Assembly (NCBI GenBank): GCA_918026815.1
Contig: CAKJVC010000193.1
Span: forward strand, 186,001 to 250,000
DNA: 64,000 nucleotides
DNA from: Chalara sp. BL73
Taxonomy: Eukaryota > Ascomycota > Leotiomycetes > Helotiales
Direction of reading: 5' to 3'
Shown here: positions 11,067 through 23,627 of the stretch, piece by piece
Numbering within the stretch: the first letter of the stretch is position 1
Layout of the letters: every line of letters begins with the position of its first letter
The notes under the pieces: generated by a model
Database searches by the model: none
Told to the model about the DNA's origin: nothing
What the model saw: the letters and a program-made list of their open reading frames with translations, nothing else
Program-made: the position numbers and the translations under genes

Positions 11067-13270
11067 ATGTATTCTTCAGTGCCTAGTCCTCCTTATCCTC
11101 AGCCTACTGCAGTTGCAGCTTCCTCGCCGCCAGGTCGTCCTGGCCGTCTTCGTGGTTTGAGTTATTTGCGGACTTACACTCAGAATCATATATTGTCGCG
11201 AGACAATCAGAGGCCCTCGGTCGGAAGAGCAACATCCTACCCGACACCGACCTCAACCACCAGCAGGAACAGCCCTGCACCCGCATCCACGTCACCAAGT
11301 AGTCCTCGACAACCCTCGCCATCAAGTCCAACCTCAACAGCAAATATTCCTGCTGAAAGATCCAGTTATCCTGAGCATATCAATTCGACGACGAGTGGTT
11401 GGTTACCGACAGTGGGAGGGCAGAGTGGCGTATCACGAACAGGAGCAAGGCCCCAGTCAACAGCTACCGAATCTTCGTCCGCGGTTCTATCTAGCACACG
11501 ATCCTCTGTGGAAACTACCGAGTCGACAGAACCCATGGGAAGGACACGATCAGCATCCGCCGCAGTTGTAGCGGATATGCCACAAGCTGAAAGGACTCAA
11601 AATGAAGCCTCGGTGACAGGCACAACAAATGGCAATAGTGGCACAAATATAACGAACCAACTCCCTTCGATTCGTTTCATAGCACATCAAGACCCTAGGG
11701 CACAACGACCTTCACTTGTATTTAGTCCCATGGCTAGAACTTTACCTTCGGAGCAGGAGATCATAAAGGTAGGCAGATATTCGGAGAGGGACAACCAGCC
11801 GAGCAACATCGCCTACACACCATCGGCGGCTCCGGTAGGGTTCAAATCGAAAGTTGTCAGCCGGCGACATTGCGAATTCTGGTGCACAGGCGGGCGTTGG
11901 TTCATCAAGGACGTAAAAAGCTCATCGGGAACCTTCTTAAATCATATAAGACTGAGCTCGCCAGGCACAGAATCTCGGCCATTTCCGATTAAAGATGGCG
12001 ATATTGTACAGCTAGGAATAGATTTCAAGGGAGGAGAGGAGATGATTTTCAGATGCGTAAAGATCAGAGTTGAATTGAACAAGGGTTGGCAACAGACCCC
12101 TAACAGCTTTAAGTAGGTGTTCTTCAATACTCCATGTATTGTGGAGATACTGATACATCATAGCGTACAATCACATAAACGTTTACGAGAGTTGAGAGAG
12201 CTAAATAATCAGGGGAAATCATCTGTCGGCGGCTCCCCGCAGGATTGCTCGATCTGCTTGAACGCAATTGCAGTAAGTTTCCCAATACGACATATATGCT
12301 ATAAATGCATCATAGCTCACATGTGTCTGTCTCCTAGCCATGCCAATCGCTCTTCGTTGCACCTTGTTCACATACCTGGCATTATAAATGCATCCGGGTG
12401 ATAATCAATGGACCACACTGGCCGCACTTCATCTGTCCAAATTGCAGGACAGTTGCCGACCTTGAGGCGGAAATTGATGATCCATCAGCGGACGGGGAAT
12501 GGGAACAATTAGAAGCTGAAGAGGCAGAAGCTCCGGCGGCTCCAGCAGCTCCGGCACAGGCTTCTTCGAATGATCAAAGTCGATCTCGACGGCATATTGA
12601 CAGCAGTGAACAGACATATGTCACTGCTCAAGCATCAACGCAGGAGACTGGAACAGAAAACAGTGATGGTGAAGTCGTTGAAGCTAGCGACGAATCAGAC
12701 GAGGGACAACATATTTCTGATACTGCAGAGGCCATGGGGTACCTAAATATCAATGAAACGGATAATCCTTCAGCTAGCTCCGCGAGCTCAGAAACACCAG
12801 AGGCATCCAGTGCAACTGTGCGGCCTGTTGATATAGTAAGAAAGCCAGTGGCTGCTCTTGGTGGCTCAACTTCCCAATTTGAGCAAACTCCTCGGCAGAA
12901 TCATGACCGGCCAGTGAGAACGCCGAGCCCAGGGGGGCTACCATCATCTCTATCAGAAGCCATTATCAACGGCGAGGGACCCATGACTCCAAGGAATGAT
13001 GCGGGGCCATTTGTATTCGATGGCAGCGCAGGTCGTCTAGCCGATCCTGGGTAAGGACAGCCTATTGCTTAAATCTCTACCTTTGATATTCTAGGAGCCA
13101 CGATTGCGTAAAGCTCCTTCACTTCGATACTAAATTGGTTTCAAGTGAAATTTTGGTTGCTTTGCCCTAGACTTTACTAACCTTCATTCTCTAGTTCCAC
13201 CAGCACATCAAACACGGATCCACAGCCAAACACTACTCCAGCGCCTGACCCGCAACATCAACAAGCATGA
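11067..13270 (+). CDS. DMA1: FHA-RING E3 ubiquitin ligase (Dma/CHFR type)
   Basis: Phosphothreonine-reading ubiquitin ligase acting in mitotic and septation checkpoints in yeasts. Exons 11067..12112, 12164..12272, 12338..13050 and 13195..13270 (introns 51, 65 and 144 nt); 647 residues. Residues 1-200 are disordered and Ser/Thr/Pro-rich. The FHA domain spans about 203-345, with VGRYSER, the phosphopeptide-binding SRRHCEF and KSSSGTFLN. The RING follows at about 377-435: CSIC, PCSHTWHYKC and CPNC supply the zinc ligands; it is split by the 65-nt intron. The C-terminal 200 residues are acidic and Ser-rich. The order FHA then RING and the close spacing match Dma1/Dma2 rather than CHFR, which has a further Cys-rich domain. 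The last 25 codons lie in a separate exon assigned from splice signals only. Confidence 0.9.
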
Positions 13271-13651
13271 TCTGCTCCGCCTCTTTGTTTCTGCATTTGA
13301 AGAAGATGAGACAGTTCGACTGGTGACTCTGTAACGATAATTTAGTTAATAAATACTGCATGTTCTATGGCGCGATGGCATGGGAAGGGGAAGCTGACAG
13401 CAATTAGATATTTGCTCGATATGGGTACTGGCTAATGATTGGAATGTCATCTAATGAGAATTTGAGCCTGAATTTGAGGTAGAAAAAAAAGGGACATTGG
13501 CATCAGTACCAATAGCACTTATGTACTAGAAAGAATATGAGAGTGGACTTCTCGGCACAAGTCCACCATCATCCGAATCTGCCACCACCTCCATCTTCAA
13601 CCTTTAGTTCCTATCTGCCACTCTTTGGAGTAAATTGGGTTAGGCTTCAAA
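13271..13651. other. Convergent 3' intergenic region
   Basis: Gap between the tail-to-tail FHA-RING (+) and VPS16 (-) genes; it should hold both terminators. No coding frame. Confidence 0.5.
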
Positions 13652-16600
13652 CTATCTCCTCAGACTAGCTCCGATCCGTTCTATTTCTCTTCCTTCCACA
13701 GAACCAATACCTGCAGCCTGCCGAAGCCGGTCTAGAGATTCAATATCCTTGACCTTGACAGCTTCCTCAGCGGCTTTTATCCGCATCCCGCATTTCTCAT
13801 ACATACTTATCGCTTCACCGGGCTTAAGCGACGGTGCGGCTTTCGGGATGAAGAGAGCGGCGAGTTTGGGGTTTCCAGCAGCAAGGATAAGATTGAAGAA
13901 TGGCTGTTAAAAATCGTTAGCTTCGGTAAATCAACAGGTGATGAGTAAGAAAGGCAGGGGATGGGGGGGGAGAGGGGGAAGGACGTACTTCCCACCCGAT
14001 CGGTGATTTGCGTGTCTTGGAGAGCTCTTCGAGCTCATTCCAGTCACGCTTTGCAACTAGTGCTCGGAGTCTGCGGTCTTGTGAGAACATGGCTGAGAGG
14101 AGGGTGATGGAGGGATTGATTACCTGATCCACCAGAATGTCTTGTCTGGGATTTTGAACTCGCTTTGCATCTTCTTGACCCGGCTTGTGTATCCCAGCCG
14201 CACTAGCTTGAAGATCGTCTCGTTGACGCTGAGTCCAGTAAAATCTTCTGTTAATTGATCTTTGAATGACTCTTGCATGCGTAAGAGGGTAGTAGCTTCT
14301 TGTAAAGACTTTACTTCGAATGCCGTTTCTTTTGAATCGGATAGTAATTTGACCGCCAGAGATAGTTTGTCGCTTGCGCTTCGGGATTCATTTTGTTTGA
14401 GAGATTCGCGGATGAAGACGTTAGCACCGTCGATGCGACGGTCATCTTGGTAGTAGAGATCTTTTAGAAGCTCTGAGTCATCCGCTTGAGCGGAGGCTTC
14501 AATGAGAGCTGTTGCTGTTGGGCGGGAATTGATGACGCGGAAGAAAGCCGACAGTTGGAGTTTCTTTTTCAGGTGCAAGAGGACGAAAAACACAAGATCT
14601 GAATCCCCGCTCTCGATGGCTTTATCAAGTGCGATTTCATCTTCTTCCATATCAAGGAGGAGAGGGACTTGTTTCCCAGCCCTCGGCTCATGGTTTAGGA
14701 GTTCGGTTGCTAGGCGTCCTCGTCCTTCATCGTACGCCGCTCGAGCGATCTCTTCGAAAGATATGCCACGCTTTCCAGCTAGCTTTTCGACAATCATGCG
14801 ACAGATTGTATCTTCATCTTCTGAACCGACTCGGACTTTCTGCGACGCCCAGTGAACATAGATGCGATCTGTAGGCAGGCGTATATAAGAAGAAATACGG
14901 AGAGCTAGGAGATATTCTCTGCGGTTAATGAGACGCCTAACCAGCTTTTCGGGTGTGAGGCGGACAAATTGATCGTAGGATAACGGTAGTCCAATCTCGT
15001 AATAGCGAACGGCATTCAGAACGCGCAATGACTCGCACATGTCAACAAAATCATCGCTGTTATATATGTCTAGAACGGATTTCCCGAAAGATGCTGCTTT
15101 CAGGAGTTGCTTTTGCCAATGTATATTGAATTCAAGTCCGGCTGCCTTGACCTGTTTGAACTATTAAAGATGTAACAATTTCAAGGTTTATGGGACCTAC
15201 ACATGTGTCGACTGCCTCAACCAGATTTGGGCGAATAAGCTGAATGTTGTCGTCTGCTTTTGGTGATTGATTTTCCAATTGTTCTACAGCATCGAGTAAA
15301 ATAGATGCTGGTGACTCAGTGCCGAATCGGAACACCTCATCCGTTACCTCTGGCACTTTTTGTAAGAAGTCGCAGATGTCGTTTGTGATTAATCGAATAC
15401 CATCATGATCTACAATTTTTTTAGTCTTAGTTGCCATATCGAAAGTTCGCTCTGATTACCTGCTATTAGGTGGACCCTGCCATCATAAAAGTATTTTGCG
15501 GCAGCGTTGTTTGGCCCTATGACATGGACCTCATCTTCCCAAGCAATTACGACGGCGTCGTTTCCACACCACTGAAGGTCCTTTGGTGGTATCCTAGATT
15601 TCGAATTATACTCACTGAGCCTTCTCTGGAAATCACTGGTGATGACAAACGCTTTGCCTTCACCAGTGTACAATGCGACAAAGCTGCCATTTGGTGAAAC
15701 GCTGAGATGAGTGAAGGGACCAATATCGAGCTGCCGATCTTCAGATTCAGCGGCATCTACAACGTAGATGGTCTGGCTAATGCTCAGTAGAACTTCTACT
15801 GATCGAGACAGAGTGTAAGCAGGCGGTATTATGGTCCATGAATGAACATCTCCTTCTGGCGGGGTCGCAAGCCGGGTTGGCCGTGGCTCCTCATATCGAG
15901 GAACAGAGATTAGATTGTTATTCGAAAGCAGAGCAACGAATCCACTTCCGTAGAACCTGAAAAGGTAAGCCTGAGAAGGGTTTTAAATTACTCTCATTAC
16001 GAACCTGCACGCAATTACACCATATTCTTCAGCACCATTGCCAAGTGAAAATTGAGTGAAGTCTCCCTGTAAATCGTAGTAACAACGGACGGTGCCATCT
16101 GCTGTGACGATTATGAGTTGCTCATCATCAGACCATCCGAGTCCTTTGATAGAGCCTTTATCCCAATTTAGGCGCCGAATCAACTTTCCCGCACAGCTAT
16201 ATAGATCTATACTTGCTTTAGATGATTGAGATCCTTGTAGACTATGCAATTTTGATTCATCTCGGTAAAGAGCTAAATCGAGAGTCAGCTGGTGCCACTT
16301 CGAAGATACCTAGTAGTAGGCTATACAAAAGGAGCGATGTGGTCACGTGCGTGACAATTCAGTTCACTGTCGTAGACGCTTTCAGAGTGCCTACAGTGTA
16401 TATTTGTTTGGTGTTGGAACTTTTCTAGAGATCATTCTTTGGAATTTCAGAGCTACTAGAACTACTAGGACAAGCAAAACTGATGCTGGGTATGACAACG
16501 CATAAACGTCTGGGAATTCTCGTGCCTTATTTCTCAATTTCATTTTCAAGAAGTATGGACGAAGTAGCAAACAATGCAGCATATAACTGATACAAAGCAA

Positions 16601-16751
16601 ACGGAGACTTACCAATAGCTCCCCCATACGAACACCCCGTAACGATGTAGTTCTCAAGCTCCAGGTCCTTGTCGAATACCTCAGTATAGAGCTGTATTTT
16701 CCGATAGAACTTGTCACCGACTTTCTCCCAATCCGCGGTTGGACTCTCCAT
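13652..16751 (-). CDS. VPS16: VPS16, HOPS/CORVET tethering subunit
   Basis: Class C Vps core protein needed for vacuole and endosome fusion. Seven exons: 16613..16751, 16005..16272, 15460..15956, 15201..15409, 14124..15151, 13989..14070 and 13652..13903; 824 residues, the usual length. The N terminus ADWEKVGDKFYRK, followed by the beta-propeller region (YGGAIALYRDES, GLGWSDDEQLIIV, FYGSGFVALLS), is the Vps16 N-terminal domain. From about residue 400 an alpha-solenoid follows (LNAVRYYEIGLPLS, LINRREYLLALRIS, LRALVAKRDWNELEEL), ending ESLDRLRQAAG, the Vps16 C-terminal domain that binds Vps33. Five introns are 48-85 nt, but the first is 340 nt. The start ATG is the first in frame after a stop; it is divergent from the gene at 17051 with about 300 bp between them. 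Confidence 0.95.
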
Positions 16752-17050
16752 TTCTTGCTCTATCACCACCGCATGTCTGGCACGTTAACGCCTTGGAATC
16801 TTCCACATTGATGGTTGAATGATTGCTTCCTGAGGCTCTCATTTATTTTCGGGGGTTGTGCCAAGCCTTTCGTTAGCTCTAAAGGCAATGTCAGATTCAA
16901 CGACATCGAGTGAATAACTGCTGGAAACCACCGCAAAGAGCTTATATAACCTGGTTCATAAAATCTACCTATATGCCTTCTTGAAGTGAGGGAGAGGGGT
17001 AAGAGAATACTGGGAAATGGCTGATTGAAGTTGTAAGCATTGCGGGCCTA

Positions 17051-18276
17051 ATGGCAGACGAAATACTGGAAAAGGTGCATGAATTGAGCGATGTAGAGCT
17101 TGCAGCTTTAATATGTCTCGTCACGCAAGAGCACTGTATCGTTGATACCGAGCCTTATGCAATAGACGATACCCTTCAGGAACTAGAATTGGTAAGACAA
17201 TTCATTCTTAACTTACACATCACTAACAGCTCTTAGATAGCAGCAAAGGTCTTCGGATTATCTCATGCAGTAATTGACTGTTCTGAGCATACTTCCCTCG
17301 ACGATTTTGCACACGCCATATTATCAGTTGATGGCAGTCCCGGACGATCGGCTTCTCCTATAAGGACTAGACAAGATTCGTACTTCCTCCAATCCCAAGC
17401 CTTCCAACCCATTACGAGATCGCCACAAGCCGAATCCTTTGCAGAGAATAAGACGATCGCAAACATTATAATTGCTAAGAATTTGGATGAGGCGCCGAAG
17501 CAGGTTCAAATACAAGCTCTAGAGCTTCTGCGGACTAAACGAATATATGCTCGATCTTCAGTACACCATGCACCTAAACGATTCTTGTTTATCGCGCTGC
17601 TGGCTGGTGGAGAGGGACCAAGGTTGACAAAGCATTTGAATGAGCACATGTTCATTTCACACTTTCATGATCCAGATGATGGATTCCCAAATATCGAAGA
17701 AGCATATGGGGACGGAGACTCGATTTCTTCAGTAGTCCGGAAGAGCCCGAGAATACACACCGAAGCATCACTTATGCCCAGGATATCAGCCGAGGTTAGT
17801 TCTTCCACGGTTAACATGAACTTGGGCGGCAATAGTAAAATAAAGTAGGACATTGAACAACTCTCAAGGCTGAGTGATCTTTGTACTGTCACCATAGAGG
17901 TGAAGCAGTACCAACAGAATATTATTGCTTTTCTAAGACTTCATAGAGCGGTGGCTGGGGGCATTTCTCCTGTTGCTACGAAGCACTTTGATAAGCTCAT
18001 GCAGTAGGTGTTCGCGCAATGAACCTTGGACTTGTGCGCTGATCATTTAGATGTCTCGCACCTTTACATGGTCTAACATATGTTACGCCTGGGCTTGTTG
18101 CCCTTGCTACTAGAAAGATATATCTACATCGCATCTATATTGTTAGGTCTGAGCAGGAGCGAAGCATGCAGTGGGGAAGTGACGTTGATGCTATCGCGGC
18201 GTTGCTAGACGGAGTGGGACCAGACGAGGTCATTGAAGATGTTTTGGGGAGTTCTGGCGCCGAGGTTCCTTTATGA
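17051..18276 (+). CDS. Magnesium-chelatase-like protein without visible P-loop
   Basis: Exons 17051..17191, 17237..17794, 17849..18003 and 18051..18276 (introns 45, 54 and 47 nt); 359 residues. It resembles fungal proteins commonly annotated as magnesium chelatase-like (AAA-type): EKVHELSDVELAALICLV at the N terminus, then QVQIQALELLRTKRI with APKRFLFIALL, DPDDGFPNIEE, and a C-terminal helical part with CLAPLHGLTYVTPGLVALA and RKIYLHRI, like the lid of AAA+ ATPases. I cannot find a Walker A motif, so ATP hydrolysis is doubtful. Fungi make no chlorophyll, so the chelatase name is structural only; the function is unknown. Divergent from VPS16. Confidence 0.7.
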
Positions 18277-19532
18277 TACCCTGTATTGTCATTCAAATGC
18301 ACACACTCATTCAACCCACATCTTTCATGATATGTTTCCCAGGCTCTGCAAAATCCACGGATGAATTTTGTACACATGAATTTTGACCTTGAGCTGACTT
18401 GCTGAGCTTTTAATGCATAGTACGACCTGGAAATATTTCATTCCTTTCCCCATATTTACCAATCCGTTTGAACGCTTCAAATAAAATTCAAGCAGACTTC
18501 ATTCCAGATCTGATATCACGAGCCTTTCAACCCCCACCCAAAATATGCGGCTCTGCTGTGGCATTCCGGAACACTCGCCACCAATGCGGCGTCAGTCATA
18601 CTTCATCCGCGGGATGACAGTCTGAAATCATTCGGTGTCTTACTTGAAAATTTGTTTGCATCTCTTGAGCTTTGAAGCTGTAGCACCGTATCCCCCACGC
18701 TACGATATGCAACAAAAACTTATGTTTTCGGAGCAGTGGATGTCGTGCTTGCGGACAATCTCGCGTAACACAGGATTTACAGGTATTTGTATCTGTTTGT
18801 GATTTGAAAGATTGTAAATAAGATTATTGGTCATCAATTGATGCTGAGATCGTTGATTTAATTATGGAGGCTGAGCATTCGATGGCTGAGAGTAGCACCA
18901 TTGATTGAGAACCATACGATTGTTCGACTCAACTTCTGATGCAAATTCGCTTTGTTATCGACGCCTATTTATAACCGAAGCTGTTTCCTTGTCCTTCCTA
19001 AGTTTCAGCTTACTTGTAACTTAATGATACCACCAAGGAAGAACACAAAACGCACACTCTGAAAGAGCCAGCTCCCGGCCTGGACGTAAGGGCTACTGTC
19101 CGCGGTGCTTTCGCCGCTATTGTAATGAACTTTGGAGAGATATCTATTACTTTCAAGCACACATTCTGAAAGCCCCAAAAACATCACGAAATGAAAACAG
19201 AGAGATTCTAAAATATGGCAAATACAATGGACCATTAGGTATTGCAATGCATCTTCTGCTTGGGTATAGATACCACCTAGCCCCCTAAGGAATATGATGA
19301 CGAAAACGGAAAACCTTATGTTCCTTGGGTATGTAGCAGAAAAAAAATTCTTTGGTAGCATAGCTCTCAAAAGTTCAGATGTGTGCACGTAGTTTGCCAA
19401 TAAACGAAGTGTTAGATATTATGTAATTGAACAACGTGACACTTTATACCTGTCATTGACTCTATGACTCAGTAAACCATTATTATCCTTACGCCAGCAA
19501 TGCATTTCCTTATATTTTATCATGACACATCT
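18277..19532. other. Convergent intergenic region, no supported gene
   Basis: About 1.25 kb between two tail-to-tail genes. A 131-codon minus frame at 19005..19400 has hydrophobic stretches but no motif, and lies directly downstream of the GDPase gene, so I do not call it. Confidence 0.4.
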
Positions 19533-21296
19533 TCACAGCGCTGTAACCTTGCAGGTCCACCCTGAAGCTTGACTCAAAAGTGGCAAGCTGGTCACGAAGT
19601 TAGAAGTATTCATCGGTCATTAGGACTTTGAGACTTACCTTGCACCAAGACACCAGCCTAATTCATTATTTTTAATTTTCTTTGCAATTTTAACTTCTCG
19701 GTCAATAGGAAATTCGTATCCAGTGTGTAAAAGTGCCATCATGAAATTGAGATCTAGGCAGTGCTCCGGTCGGTGTTCAAGCTCATCGAGCGCACCTGGG
19801 ACATTCTGGAAAACATCCCAATGATCTTTGCCCCCACACACTTGGTCAGTGAGATGGTGCAGTTCCTTGAGCGTGAACGATTCTGGCATGCCGAGCGGCT
19901 CAGTTCGATCAAAGAAATAGGAAAAGGTATAAACATCTTCTCGAGCAAATGTCTTCTGGAGAGATGGTTGGTGGATGCCGTTGAATGAACAAGGAGCGAC
20001 TTTGCACTCGGCATCTTTTTGAAGGATCTTCTCTGCAAGCTTGCGGCACTGAGCTGGTGCCGGTGATGACGGCCCAGTCATGTTAACAGTAATCGCTGCA
20101 CCAAGAGCATGGCCTTCGTTCAATTTTACATCGATAGCACGTTGCATACCTGGGGCGATGCAAGGATTGACTACTGGCTTCGAGACCCATGATGAGTCCT
20201 CAGGATGCGCTCCGTGAATATCCTCAATGAGTGTTTTATGGATAGACTCGCGAGCTGACATAAGGCCATAACCAAGATGTGAATGTTGATAGAGTTCAAA
20301 TTCCCTGCCTCCAAAATTGAGGACGTACCTCTGTTCGGTGTCGGCTAGCTTTTCTGGGATTCCGCCATTGGCGCCTTTGAACGTGGGCTCGAACACGATT
20401 TGAGTTGATCCACCACCAAGGTCAAAGACAGCTGCTGTCTCAGAATGATCGGGTCCACCAATCTTGCCTAGAAGATAATTTGTAGTAATCCAGGCAAAGA
20501 CACCTTCATCCTTGCCTTCCATGACAACAACACCTTCTTTTTCTTTCGACACAACTGGGAATGGATAGGCAGTTTCTAGTCTCGTTCGGACAGCATCCAG
20601 GATCTTCTGGCTCAATTCTGGGCCAAGTTTCCGAAGCCCAGCTGTCGCCTTTACGGCCACAGGGGTGCAACCTTTCAACGCGTCGGGAACAGTCTCCACA
20701 GCTTTATCCATAAGAGTATCTAAACTCTTTGCAGCTCCCTCCGCATCAGCTCCGTACGAACTCAGACCAGATCCTCCAGTCTTCTTCTCGGTCATCCAGA
20801 AACCTTCATGCTCGAGCTCCGGAGTGGGGCCGCAATTGTTAAATTTGTATACGTGGATTCTCGATCCAGTGCTCCCAGCGTCTATCATGAGAGCATACTG
20901 AACAATTGGCTTAGATGAGTCGATCGATTTCGAGCACTTGGTTGTTCCATAAGAAGAATCTGAAGGTGTCTGGCCGTCATTGCCACCTTTTACACTGGGT
21001 CCAATGGGTACTATTAAATCGTAAATACGTGTTCCTGAGTGATAGGAGTTTTCATTACCAGTTGTGTACGTGCCTGCTCCCTTTGGCGCAAGAAAATAGA
21101 ATAAGAAGACTATGAAGAGGAGCAACCCTCCAGTCTTCAAGTATCTAGAACGCTGACTTTGCGTCATCCAAGCGGCTTTTATTTTCTCCAGCGTGCCTGC
21201 GGCGCTCTTGCGTGCGCCTCTATTACTATAGCGAGCTGGTTTTTCGTGGGGATCGTGATGATTCCTTGTTGGAAGAGAGACTGAAGTTCGTCTCAT
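19533..21296 (-). CDS. GDA1: Golgi guanosine diphosphatase (GDA1/CD39 NTPase)
   Basis: Type II Golgi membrane enzyme that hydrolyses GDP from mannosyl transfer to GMP, sustaining GDP-mannose import. Exons 19639..21296 and 19533..19587 (51-nt intron, CTTCGTGACCAG acceptor); 570 residues. A short basic cytosolic tail precedes one membrane segment at about 56-70 (GGLLLFIVFLFYFLA). All apyrase-conserved regions can be seen: IDAGSTGSRIHVYKF, VKATAGLRKLG, DEGVFAWITTNYLLG, AVFDLGGGSTQIVFEP and LDLNFMMALLHTGYEF. The last exon completes CLGASLPLL, the family C terminus; reading through the donor instead gives only GAR and a stop. The start is the ATG at 21296, before RRTSVSLP; in-frame upstream codons lack ATG. 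Confidence 0.95.
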
Positions 21297-21870
21297 GAAG
21301 AGAATGACAGACAAGTATTCGCAGGTCCGGGGGTAGCCTGCATATACTTATGATAGCAAAAAAGAAAAGTTTGGGAAGAGAAGGGTGCGTAGGGAAGTGA
21401 GTAAAGAATTTAGAGTAAAAGGGGAATGAAATCTGGAAAAGGAGCTGGGCAACTTGGTTCAAAGCCACATCTGAACGCCACAACTTCTAGCCTCTGTCAT
21501 GCACTATCCCTAATAGGGAATCTTCTTTTTATTTTTACCGGGGTTCCATCAGCCCTGCCATATGACAAACGCGGCTTATCTGCCTTCTCCAATTCACATC
21601 GCCTCCCTTCAAGAACCTAATAGAAATATAAATAGAGGCACCTACCCCCCGTGCCGCTCCCCTAGACTTTTCTGTTCCATATTTTACCGCAACAGCCTTT
21701 TAGAACAGCATCTAACGGCCTCTAAGCCTGGCCAGGACTTAAGTGAGAGCCAAAGAACTGCCTATATCCGAAGTCGATTTCCCAATTTTATAGCGCGCGT
21801 TCCCACAAGCACCCGGCTTCAAACTGTGATCTCCTTGCAAAAGCGAGAGATTGGCTAAGGTATCTCCAAA
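21297..21870. other. Divergent promoter of GDA1 and the PPPDE gene
   Basis: Head-to-head genes share this 574-bp stretch. Short open frames upstream of 21871 (21426 and 21562) are in the probable 5' UTR and have no recognisable content. Confidence 0.5.
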
Positions 21871-23627
21871 ATGGATGTGCAACTCTATGTGTACGATCTA
21901 TCTCAAGGCTTGGCGCGGAACGTATCAGCTGCCTTGCTCGGAATTCAAATTGACGCCATCTATCATACCGCCCTTGTCATGAGTGGCATAGAGTATACTT
22001 ATGATGGTGGTGTCAAGTCACTCGAGCCAGGGTCGATGGGAGCGCCCATGGAAATCATTAAGCTAGGGAGAACAGACCTACCGATGGACATTATAATTGA
22101 GTACTTGGATTCTTTAAGGGAAATCTATACCGCTGAGGTATGAATTCTCAAGCCATCTTAATTATCGTCAGTACGCTCATGGGACAGCAGGCCTATGATA
22201 TTTTCACGCATAACTGCAATAACTTCACGAATGACTTTTCCACATTTCTTCTAGGCAAAGGGATCCCGAGTCACATCGTTAATCTTCCGGATACAGTACT
22301 TAACACTCCATTCGGCAAAATGATGCGGCCGCAGATTGAAATGATGGTGAAGGACAGACAGTCTAAAAAAGGGGGTTTGATCGGCCTTGAAGCACGCAAG
22401 GCTGCTCAATCTAATCAATTGGTGAAGAAAATCGCAACGAGACAAGAAATGGATTCAGTACTGGCAGCAGCAGAGGATTCATGCGCTGTGATTTTCTTCA
22501 CATCTCCCACTTGCAGGCCATGCAAGGCGCTTTATCCGGTATATGACGAACTGGCAGCTGAAGTTGAGAATAAAGCTTACCTCACCATTGTCGATATTTC
22601 CACTGCATTCGATGTTGCTGCAAAGTATGAAATTAAGGCTACTCCAACATTTGTTACTTTTTTGCATGGACAGGAAGATGACCGGTGGTCAGGTGGTGAT
22701 GCAAGAACACTTCGAGGGAACGTTAAAGCGCTTGTGCAAAGTGCCTGGCCACCGCATCTACATGAGTCTCTTCGCCTGCCGACCTTACGCAGCGCAGACG
22801 CTCGCCCTGTGCTATACACTAAGGTGCCTCCTCTTGCAAAGCTCGCCTCGAAACTAGGATCACTTGCAGAAGAGGCAGCGCCTCAAGGACTAATAAAATT
22901 CCTCTCGGCTCGCGAACATGATGGTGCTGCCGAGGCAACATTACCTGATCTTGCGCAGTTCAGCAAGTTTATCTTGACAGCTACCTCTAAGCACCCGCCC
23001 GAAATTATGTTTATGATTGTTGACCTTCTTCGTGCGGCAATGTCCGATCTACGAGTGAGCGGCTACTACGCGGAGGAGAAAGACCATATCACCATTGCGC
23101 AGCTTATTTCTTATGTCAATTCACTCAAAAACTGCCCGTATGCTCTTCGTCTTGTAGCATTGCAATTGAGTTGTAATCTATTTTCGTCTCCGTTATATCC
23201 ACAACATATCCTCTGCTGCCGAATGCTCACCGAGCCCATCATTCAACTAATAACCACGAGTTTACTGGACGATACACACCACAACGTCCGTGTGGCGGCG
23301 GCAAGTTTATCTTTCAATATGGCAACTGCAAATAGCTTGAGTCGGTCAGAGCAGCGCCGAGAAGCACTCCCAGAAGGAGACCAGGTTGAGATTTCGGCTT
23401 CATTACTTGAAGCAATTGAAGTCGAGGCAGAGTCTTCTGAGGCATTGAAAGGATATCTTCTTGCATTTGGAAACTTGGTCTTCTGTGCGCCGAAGAATGG
23501 GGAGTTAGTGGACTTGCTAAAAACCATGGATGCGCAAAGCACGGTCTTAAATAAGAAGAAGTTGTTTCCCAAAGAGTCACTAGTGCAAGAGATTGGAACA
23601 GAGCTGCTTGGAATGGGACTATCTTAG
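21871..23627 (+). CDS. PPPDE (DeSI-like)-thioredoxin-PUL fusion protein
   Basis: Exons 21871..22137 and 22188..23627 (50-nt intron; an alternative acceptor 3 nt downstream would drop one Gln); 568 residues. Domain 1 (1-140) is a PPPDE papain-like isopeptidase related to desumoylating isopeptidase 1: the catalytic His is H32 in YHTALV and the Cys is C99 in HNCNNF. Domain 2 (about 170-275) is thioredoxin-like with CRPC at 198-201 and the cis-Pro of KATPTFV, so it looks redox-competent. Domain 3 (about 300-568) is an armadillo-like PUL domain, known in Ufd3/PLAA as a Cdc48/p97 binder. By inference the protein couples ubiquitin or SUMO deconjugation to Cdc48, with redox control. Catalytic residues in the first two domains are present. 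Confidence 0.9.

Noticed and set aside
19005..19400. 131-codon hydrophobic minus-strand frame
   Set aside because: Directly downstream of the GDPase gene, no family features and no separate promoter signs.
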